In this document: in pieces, positions 7,180-11,500 of the stretch
How the letters are laid out: every line of letters begins with the position of its first letter
Numbering within the stretch: position 1 is the first letter of the stretch
Notes under the pieces: model-generated
Databases searched by the model: none
What the model saw: only the letters and a program-made list of their open reading frames with translations
Told to the model about the DNA's origin: nothing
Made by a program: the position numbers and the translations under genes
Assembly: GCA_934754735.1 (NCBI GenBank)
Contig: CAKVJE010000060.1
Location: 1-11,500 of the forward strand
Direction of reading: 5' to 3'
DNA length: 11,500 nt
Origin: an uncultured Candidatus Melainabacteria bacterium
GTDB taxonomy: Bacteria; Cyanobacteriota; Vampirovibrionia; Gastranaerophilales; Gastranaerophilaceae

Positions 7180-7207
7180 AAAGAATAAAACATCTTTTTT
7201 TAAGATG
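7180..7207 (-). terminator. Probable intrinsic terminator of the 7225-8319 gene
   Basis: On the minus strand, 18 bases after the stop codon, CATCTT AAAAA AAGATG (7207-7191) forms a 6-bp AT-rich stem followed by TTTTATTCTTT. The stem is weak but the position and U-rich tail fit. Confidence 0.45.
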
Positions 7208-7224
7208 CACGCAGTTTATCAAAT

Positions 7225-8319
7225 TTATGAAATAGCAGGCCCGCCATATTTTTTGTAGAGAGCCATTACATCATTTGGAAAAGTTCTACCTTGTTGAATT
7301 CTTTTCCACACCTCAGCAACAAATTCTAGTGGGCTATTTGTAGCATAATCAGAAACTTTAAAAGCTGTTTGTTGTATTTCATTACTATTTAGGAATTCTT
7401 TAACGACTTCATTTTTTTCATCTAACATTGCTTTAAACAATTTTTGATTGAAACTATAATGTGCTGAATGCCCTGCTTCATGTAAAAAAGCACCATCAAA
7501 TGAGAAATCTTTCATAAGATTTTTCCCTTTTAAGATATTATCATAATTGGCCATCAATTCGCTAAAACCGTCATATATTTCCATTTTTTCTTTATATGAG
7601 GATTTATTATTGTATGAATTTAACTTGTTTATAAGTTTGGTTAATGATGCAGAACCATATTCTTGCCTAGTTAACGCATAGGTGCCATTGGCAGTTTTTT
7701 TAATAATTTTATTTACATTAATTCTGTCATCAGGACAAAATACATATTTAATTAAATCATCAAACTTATTTATGTAGTCTGTATTAATACGTAAAACTCT
7801 TGCATTAAATTCACCTTTATTTATAGGTGAAAAACTCATTGGATTTTCAATATTACGAGTTCCTGGTTTTTCGAAATGTATTACATCAAAAAATTTACCT
7901 AGTTTAGTATGTTTAGAACACATTTCATTAATAGTATTTAATAAATCAAGATTAGCATACTGATAATCATTGTATTGAATTTTTAGTGTATTTTCTGCAA
8001 ATTTTTTAGCTTCCTCTATTGTCTTAGCAGGTTTAAATTCTACTTGTTCTACAATTTGTTGAGTTTGTTTAGCGCCAACTTTGCCTTTTGACAGAACATA
8101 AGCCAATGTCGCTACACCAGCTAACGCTAATCCACCTAAACCCCATTTTGCACCATTAGATAAACCCTCTTTTTTATTTTTAGTGCTTAAAGTAACTGTA
8201 TCAGGTTGTTGAGTTATTTGTGGGACATTATTATAAGAAGATGCATTTGTCGATCCTCTAAATGCAAAATTATTATTGACCTTATATGGATTATAATTCG
8301 TTACAGAATAACCTGACAT
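7225..8319 (-). CDS. Membrane-anchored HExxH (zincin-like) metallopeptidase-like protein
   Basis: This 364-residue protein has a polar Asn-rich leader with NFAFRG at 17-22, then PDTVTLS (39-45), a basic stretch, and a glycine-rich hydrophobic helix at about 58-77 ending in SKGK. This layout matches the HExxH protein at 5570-6689. In the C-terminal domain, FLHEAGHSAHYS puts H280, E281 and H284 in a zincin motif. PLEFVAEVW (330-338) resembles the third-ligand/EFxAE segment of MuF- and lethal-factor-like zincins, with E332 or E336 as candidate ligand. The start has AAAAGG eight bases upstream, and TATAAT lies at 8373-8368 with an inverted repeat over its -35 region. There is no cleavable signal peptide; the helix may act as an uncleaved anchor. 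Substrate unknown. Probable zinc protease, not proven active. Confidence 0.75.
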   Translation of the reverse strand: MSGYSVTNYNPYKVNNNFAFRGSTNASSYNNVPQITQQPDTVTLSTKNKKEGLSNGAKWGLGGLALAGVATLAYVLSKGKVGAKQTQQIVEQVEFKPAKTIEEAKKFAENTLKIQYNDYQYANLDLLNTINEMCSKHTKLGKFFDVIHFEKPGTRNIENPMSFSPINKGEFNARVLRINTDYINKFDDLIKYVFCPDDRINVNKIIKKTANGTYALTRQEYGSASLTKLINKLNSYNNKSSYKEKMEIYDGFSELMANYDNILKGKNLMKDFSFDGAFLHEAGHSAHYSFNQKLFKAMLDEKNEVVKEFLNSNEIQQTAFKVSDYATNSPLEFVAEVWKRIQQGRTFPNDVMALYKKYGGPAIS

Positions 8320-8385
8320 GCTAATGACCTTTTACCTTTTACACCATATCTATATAAAGTTTTCTAAATTATAAAATTTGCTATA

Positions 8386-8414
8386 TGTAACAATTCATAA
8401 TAAAAATTGTTACA
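8386..8414 (-). promoter_or_regulatory. Inverted repeat TGTAACAATT / AATTGTTACA upstream of the 7225-8319 gene
   Basis: A perfect 10-bp inverted repeat with a 9-base spacer (8386-8395 and 8405-8414) lies just upstream of a minus-strand TATAAT (8373-8368), covering the expected -35 and beyond. The -35 hexamer itself is poor, which fits control by a dimeric regulator bound here. Related TTGTTACAA sequences precede the other two protease-like genes. Confidence 0.5.
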
Positions 8415-8462
8415 AATCAAGGGAATTAATATTTTTATTTTCTCTAATATTCATAATTTTGT

Positions 8463-8507
8463 AAATCCTTGTTTTAGTTATTAATTTAGGCAAATTTATA
8501 ATATAAT
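8463..8507 (+). promoter_or_regulatory. Promoter of the small hydrophobic peptide transcript
   Basis: Two overlapping TATAAT boxes (8497-8502 and 8502-8507) lie about 90 bases before the peptide ATG. The -35 is poor, but bases 8463-8483 match 10971-10991, upstream of the next plus-strand gene, at 18 of 21 positions and at nearly the same distance from the -10 box. Transcription from here would start near 8510, at the first direct repeat. Confidence 0.5.
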
Positions 8508-8510
8508 CAG

Positions 8511-8519
8511 CATGTAGGG
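8511..8519 (+). repeat. Direct repeat a, copy in the toxin mRNA leader
   Basis: CATGTAGGG here is repeated exactly at 8678-8686, where it overlaps the peptide stop codon and lies inside the antisense RNA. The two convergent transcripts therefore carry complementary copies. Confidence 0.6.
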
Positions 8520-8565
8520 CAATTCCTAGATGGTGGAAACCTTTACTCATACACGACAAACTTCC

Positions 8566-8574
8566 ATTGTGCAA
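8566..8574 (+). repeat. Direct repeat b, copy next to the peptide ribosome site
   Basis: ATTGTGCAA here is repeated exactly at 8687-8695, in the 5' part of the antisense RNA; the similarity continues weakly as AGGT and GAAAG. It lies 10 bases before the Shine-Dalgarno, so pairing with the antisense RNA could hinder ribosome loading. Confidence 0.6.
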
Positions 8575-8597
8575 AGGTGTAGAGAAAGGAGGAAGCC

Positions 8598-8684
8598 ATG
8601 ACGAAACAAGAAGTACTTGCAATAGTAAAAAATGCCCTAATAGTACTAGGGCATTTGATACTTACTATCGCAAGCTTCATGTAG
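8598..8684 (+). CDS. 28-residue hydrophobic peptide, candidate type I toxin
   Basis: An ATG preceded at five bases by AAAGGAGG (8585-8592), the strongest ribosome site in the window, opens a 28-codon frame ending in TAG. The peptide has a short polar start (MTKQE), then alternating hydrophobic residues with K11, N12 and H19, and ends ASFM. It would form one membrane helix from about residue 6 to 28. This fits small membrane toxins of type I systems (Fst, TisB, Ibs class) in size and nature, but I see no sequence match to a named family. An antisense RNA converges on it, direct repeats flank it, and the coding region itself is a near-palindrome (8616-8674). A small membrane peptide without toxicity is the alternative. 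Confidence 0.6.
   Translation: MTKQEVLAIVKNALIVLGHLILTIASFM
8627..8656 (-). terminator. Intrinsic terminator of the antisense RNA
   Basis: On the minus strand AAATGCCCTA (8656-8647), a 7-base loop and TAGGGCATTT (8639-8630) form a perfect 10-bp stem whose tail is a run of six T (8632-8627). It lies inside the peptide reading frame. The plus strand has no T-run after the stem, so it should not stop the peptide mRNA. Confidence 0.7.
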
Positions 8685-8695
8685 GGATTGTGCAA
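8678..8695 (-). repeat. Direct repeats a and b, copies in the antisense RNA
   Basis: CATGTAGGG (8678-8686) and ATTGTGCAA (8687-8695) sit back to back here, while their partners in the mRNA leader are 46 bases apart (8511-8519 and 8566-8574). Read from the minus strand they are complementary to the leader copies. Confidence 0.6.
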
Positions 8696-8724
8696 GAGGT
8701 CGAAAGACCTCTCTCTACTCTCTT

Positions 8725-8752
8725 ATTATAACCGATATTTTACAATTTTCAA
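8725..8752 (-). promoter_or_regulatory. Promoter of the antisense RNA
   Basis: TTGAAA (8752-8747), a 16-base spacer and TATAAT (8730-8725) on the minus strand give the best sigma-70-type promoter in the window, clearly stronger in its -35 than the opposing peptide promoter. A strong antitoxin promoter is usual for type I systems. Confidence 0.65.
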
Positions 8753-8947
8753 CCCTATGAATATAAACAACGATATAATAATTGAAACGCGATAGCTAAA
8801 TTTATACATATCCGTTCAAATCCAATGTTAAATAACACTGTGTTTTACAATTTAAACTGTTTGCAAAAACAAATCTTTGAACTAAAATAACATCACTAAA
8901 CCTCCAAGGAATATTCGAAAATAAGTTAAAGTATTACAATAATCTTA
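8753..8947. other. AT-rich spacer without recognised features
   Basis: I see no supported gene or RNA here. A short palindrome AACACTGTGTT (8833-8843) and a minus-strand GGAGG with only a four-codon frame after it are all that stand out. The downstream side of the subtilisin-like gene shows no clear terminator. Confidence 0.4.
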
Positions 8948-10846
8948 CTATTTCATATTTTGTAAATATTCTATAATCCCTTTAGGATTTATTAATTTAC
9001 CTGCATAAGTTCCTGTATCATAATTATTCATCTTATCAGCTGTTTTTTGCATAATATTATAGAACTGTTTATATGTTACATCAGGTTTTACTTGTTTTGC
9101 TAACGCAAAAACACCTGCTATGTATGGTGCACCCCAAGAATCACCGCCAAAATTACCTTCATAGCGATAACCATCATATTCATCCGCAACTGTTCTATGT
9201 TCTGTCGGAACAAATATTGTTTGGTTTTTTTCTTTATCTTTTTTGTCATTCCACCATTGACCATCACGTCTGAATCTATCCATCCGATATGAATTTTTAT
9301 CATTAGGGTCAGCCTTTGGATTTCTGTCCGCTCCTGCGAAATGCTTATACTCTTCTTTTGGGTCATTTGTTATAACTGCGATACCTGCTTTTTTAGCTTT
9401 TGCAATCACTCTTCTTAAATTTTTATAATTATTATCCTTATCTTTTTTGTCTACGTCAAACCCACAACTTATTGAAATTACAGATATTATAGGTTCACCT
9501 TTTTGCTTGTATTCCTCATTTTTAGCAATTATGCTCTCTATGGCTTTCGCATGCTCCGTAAGTGTATTTGCGCTATAAAAAGCCAATTCCGCATCCGGCG
9601 CGACACCACATTCTTTTCCTACTGCAACAGATGAAACAACATTACCATGGTAAACACCGTCTTTATTTTGAGCAAAGTTTGTTTGAGAAATAACCCTGTC
9701 TTTAAATTCGGGATTGTCATTAATATCAGAATCTATAATAGCAATTCTAACGCCTTTGCCTGTAATTCCTTGTTCGTGTAAAGAACGAATATTTAATCCA
9801 GGGTTCATAGTATTTTCTTTTACTTTATCTAAAATTGCTTGTTGTTCTTCTGATAAAACTGTTGTACTATCAATCGTTAAACTCAATAATTGTTCTTCGG
9901 TTAAGTTTAATTTATCGAGATATAAACCTCTAGCATCTTTTGTATTTGCAAAATCTTGCGAAGGTATATCATCATAACTCGCTGGAGTATTTTTTTGTCT
10001 ATATAACCCAAGAATATCCTCATGAGTTCCTGTTTGAATATCATCTACGCTATCATAGTTAAAGAAATCCTTAAAAAATTCCAATGCTTCTTGTGGAGTA
10101 AAGACTTTTCCAGACCATGCGTCTATAACAATTGCGTTTTCTCCCCATGTGCTAGGGTTTTTAGTATCAGCGTCCTCTGCCATTCCTATTACATTAAAAA
10201 CATGCTCTCCTTTTTCAAAATTAATATCTTTTGTACATATCATAATTTCTTGTACATCGTTTATTCCTTGCTCTTTAAGCCATTTTGTGATGATTTTAGC
10301 TCTATGCCGACATTCCATCACTTGTCGTTCCTCAGTCGGAACATCATCAATATTTTCTTGCTCGCTTATTTTACTGAGCGTTTCTGCATTCATTCTAAGC
10401 TCATTAATTTTATCTCTATCACCATTATTGGCTTCTAAATAGTTTGTCAATGCTACATAATAAGTCGACGATTTTGTGTTTGGGAATTTCGTATTAAAAC
10501 GTTCTATTAAATCATTCCCAATTTTTGTATTATTTTCTCTTGTATTTTCATCTGCCACTTTGATATTTTTGTTAAGAGCATTATTTACAATATCAACAAT
10601 TTTTTGCCAGCAATCTTTTGTAAACTTAATGACTGCTCCTGCTTGAACTGTAAAACTATTATTTTGATTATTTTTACCATTGTTCTCAATAGTGTAATTT
10701 TCAGAATTGTTAAGCTCTGCAAGGACTTGGTTCCAAACACTTCCCATTTGCTTGCATTCAGCAGAAGACAGGCCTAACTCTTTTGCAATTCCTTGAGTTA
10801 TGCTACCTTGTTTTATTGTAAATTGTCCATCAATTCTTCCGTCCAT
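8948..10846 (-). CDS. Subtilisin-like serine protease with an N-terminal C/H/D cysteine-peptidase-like segment
   Basis: 632 residues. Residues 1-100 form a leader domain (ITQGIAKELGLSSAECKQM at 16-34, Asn-rich linker) that I associate with Gastranaerophilales proteins. Residues 175-262 contain C179 (MECRHRA), H215 (GEHVFNVIG) and D242 (WGENAIVIDAWSGKVF), in the order and spacing of effector-type cysteine peptidase or transglutaminase-like folds. Residues 350-632 are a subtilase: D372 (IAIIDSDI), H400 (YHGNVVSSVAVG) and S570 (GGDSWGAPYIAG) form the triad; N494 may serve the oxyanion hole. There is no signal peptide or membrane helix, so the protein is cytoplasmic or exported by another route. 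An Asp/Lys-rich insert (about 465-475 and 510-540) splits the subtilase. The start is the first usable codon after an upstream in-frame stop; no clear Shine-Dalgarno precedes it. Confidence 0.8.
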   Translation of the reverse strand: MDGRIDGQFTIKQGSITQGIAKELGLSSAECKQMGSVWNQVLAELNNSENYTIENNGKNNQNNSFTVQAGAVIKFTKDCWQKIVDIVNNALNKNIKVADENTRENNTKIGNDLIERFNTKFPNTKSSTYYVALTNYLEANNGDRDKINELRMNAETLSKISEQENIDDVPTEERQVMECRHRAKIITKWLKEQGINDVQEIMICTKDINFEKGEHVFNVIGMAEDADTKNPSTWGENAIVIDAWSGKVFTPQEALEFFKDFFNYDSVDDIQTGTHEDILGLYRQKNTPASYDDIPSQDFANTKDARGLYLDKLNLTEEQLLSLTIDSTTVLSEEQQAILDKVKENTMNPGLNIRSLHEQGITGKGVRIAIIDSDINDNPEFKDRVISQTNFAQNKDGVYHGNVVSSVAVGKECGVAPDAELAFYSANTLTEHAKAIESIIAKNEEYKQKGEPIISVISISCGFDVDKKDKDNNYKNLRRVIAKAKKAGIAVITNDPKEEYKHFAGADRNPKADPNDKNSYRMDRFRRDGQWWNDKKDKEKNQTIFVPTEHRTVADEYDGYRYEGNFGGDSWGAPYIAGVFALAKQVKPDVTYKQFYNIMQKTADKMNNYDTGTYAGKLINPKGIIEYLQNMK

Positions 10847-10885
10847 AATACTTATATCGACATAAATTTCAAAAACTTTAGGTTT

Positions 10886-10916
10886 CTGTTACATTAAATT
10901 TAAAATTGTTACAATT
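10886..10916 (-). promoter_or_regulatory. TTGTTACAA-type palindrome pair upstream of the subtilisin-like gene
   Basis: AATTGTTACAATT (10904-10916) is identical to the palindrome before the 5570-6689 gene, and a second half-like copy, CTGTTACATT (10886-10895), lies next to it. Both are 40-70 bases upstream of the ATG at 10846. They are candidate operator sites for a shared regulator. Confidence 0.45.
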
Positions 10917-10970
10917 CAACCTTAAACATACAAATTAATATTTTATTTTCCCTAATTTTTTCAATTATGG

Positions 10971-11011
10971 AAATCCCTGCTTTCGTTATTATTTCGACTT
11001 TGTGTTAAAAT
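10971..11011 (+). promoter_or_regulatory. Promoter of the right-edge gene, related to the small-peptide promoter
   Basis: Bases 10971-10991 match 8463-8483 at 18 of 21 positions. Fourteen bases later comes TGTTAAAAT, an extended -10-like box (11003-11011). Transcription would start at or just before the GTG at 11019, so the mRNA may be leaderless. Confidence 0.4.
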
Positions 11012-11018
11012 TAGAACC

Positions 11019-11500
11019 GTGAGTAATATTGCTTTAAAACCATTTGAGTTATATCGAAAAGACGGTAAAGTTGTAAAAGTTGAATTTTACAATTTCACAG
11101 GTATCAATGATGTTGCAATTTTAGATATTAAACATTTAAAATTCGAGGGAATTGCGGCTAAGGATATTAAAAAGTCAGATATACATAATGCCGTTTTGAA
11201 AGATAAAAACAAATTATATTTTCAAAACAAGTATTCAAAAATGGTTGCAGGACTATCCAAAAAGCACTTAAACAAAATTATTTCAACCGTTTTCACAAAA
11301 GATACACAAGGTAAATTCAGTTATCTTAAAAAAGAAATTGTTGCCAACGTAGATTTAATATTTTATGCCGCAATGCCAATTCTCAAACATGCTGAATTGA
11401 AAAAAGAAGTTTTATATGATTGTCAAATTATTCATAGATTTGCTGTTCCTCTTAAAATAGGTGGTTTAGAGTTTTTAACGATGATTACTGTTAAAGAAAG
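11019..11500 (+). CDS. LPD3-like domain protein (N-terminal part, runs off the window)
   Basis: The frame is open from GTG 11019 to the window end, at least 160 residues. The stretch from about 108 to 160 reads VANVDLIFYAAM, then IIHRFAVPLKIGG and finally MITVKE. This fits the pattern of the large polyvalent protein-associated domain LPD3 (NID..h...A..., IHRF..P...., TVKE) found in phage and conjugative-element proteins next to nuclease-like domains. The recognition is by eye and the C-terminus is missing, so activity cannot be assigned. The preceding region (1-105) is Lys-rich and unrecognised. The start is uncertain: no ATG precedes it in frame, there is no Shine-Dalgarno, and an extended -10 box lies only eight bases upstream, which suggests leaderless translation. 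It is divergent from the subtilisin-like gene. Confidence 0.6.
   Translation, partial: MSNIALKPFELYRKDGKVVKVEFYNFTGINDVAILDIKHLKFEGIAAKDIKKSDIHNAVLKDKNKLYFQNKYSKMVAGLSKKHLNKIISTVFTKDTQGKFSYLKKEIVANVDLIFYAAMPILKHAELKKEVLYDCQIIHRFAVPLKIGGLEFLTMITVKE

Larger units (their letters stand above)
8627..8718 (-). ncRNA. Antisense RNA, candidate antitoxin of the type I system
   Basis: A transcript of about 92 bases is bounded by a near-consensus promoter (TTGAAA, 16 bases, TATAAT at 8752-8725) and an intrinsic terminator at 8656-8627. Its 5' part forms a tight hairpin, AGAGGTC TTTC GACCTCT (8712-8695). It then carries the complements of direct repeats b (8695-8687) and a (8686-8678), and its 3' half is fully antisense to the second half of the peptide gene. 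This matches RNA II of the pAD1 par locus in layout: convergent transcripts whose repeats give a second pairing site near the toxin ribosome site. The exact ends are inferred. Confidence 0.6.

Noticed and set aside
6594..7225. A CRISPR array or tandem repeat in the intergenic region
   Set aside because: The repeats here are inverted and occur once per side; there is no series of regularly spaced direct repeats anywhere in the window.
8410..8622. A 70-codon minus-strand frame opposite the small peptide gene
   Set aside because: It crosses the peptide promoter, leader and ribosome site in antisense and starts without a ribosome site; the plus-strand signals explain the region better.
8598..8684. 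Assignment of the small peptide to the Bacteroidetes smalltalk or Firmicutes holin-like toxin families
   Set aside because: Only size and hydrophobicity agree; the characteristic residues of those families are not present.
8812..8824. GTTCAAATCC resembling a tRNA T-loop
   Set aside because: The bases around it form no T-stem, and no acceptor, anticodon or D arms could be drawn on either strand.
10022..10442. Two long overlapping plus-strand frames inside the subtilisin-like gene
   Set aside because: They are antisense shadows of a gene with clear catalytic motifs and show no protein-like pattern or ribosome sites.

Overview
This AT-rich window looks chromosomal. It most resembles an uncultured gut bacterium of the Gastranaerophilales (Melainabacteria/Vampirovibrionia) type. 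The clues are low-GC coding sequence, a split archaeal-type glutamate synthase, and several proteins that begin with a short disordered leader carrying an F-R/Y-G motif followed by a glycine-rich membrane segment. The assignment is by eye and is moderate at best.

Left third (1-3774, + strand): a split, ferredoxin-type glutamate synthase. The C-terminal end of the class II glutamine amidotransferase subunit (3-467, cut by the window edge) overlaps the FMN/Fe-S synthase subunit (455-2080). After a small repeat element and a small hypothetical membrane protein (2300-2677) comes the GXGXG subunit (2722-3774), which carries an extra C-terminal 2[4Fe-4S] ferredoxin. No NADPH-binding GltD subunit is present, so electrons probably arrive through ferredoxin. 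Converging on this, on the - strand, is a two-gene unit: a short dihydrolipoamide-dehydrogenase-like flavoprotein (4273-5490) followed by a YkgJ-type cysteine-cluster protein (3771-4256).

Middle and right (5570-10846, - strand): an AT-rich accessory region with three protease-like genes. Two are membrane-anchored HExxH (zincin-like) proteins with related N-termini (5570-6689 and 7225-8319). One is a 632-residue protein combining a C/H/D cysteine-peptidase-like segment with a subtilisin-like domain (8948-10846). All three have TTGTTACAA-type palindromes upstream. The first is interrupted near its N-terminus by a run of ten G residues that puts the well-supported start out of frame; nine G would restore it. 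This looks like a phase-variable ON/OFF switch caught in the OFF state, or a homopolymer sequencing error. Between the genes lie a REPIN-like inverted pair of GTAG palindromes, a single REP-like palindrome and a possible structured RNA.

The most interesting hidden item is at 8497-8752. A 28-codon hydrophobic peptide gene with a strong Shine-Dalgarno faces a convergent antisense RNA that has a near-consensus promoter and an intrinsic terminator. Two direct repeats are placed in the two transcripts just as in Fst/par-type (type I) toxin-antitoxin loci. At the right edge (11019 onward, + strand) a gene with an LPD3-like domain of polyvalent mobile-element proteins begins and runs off the window.
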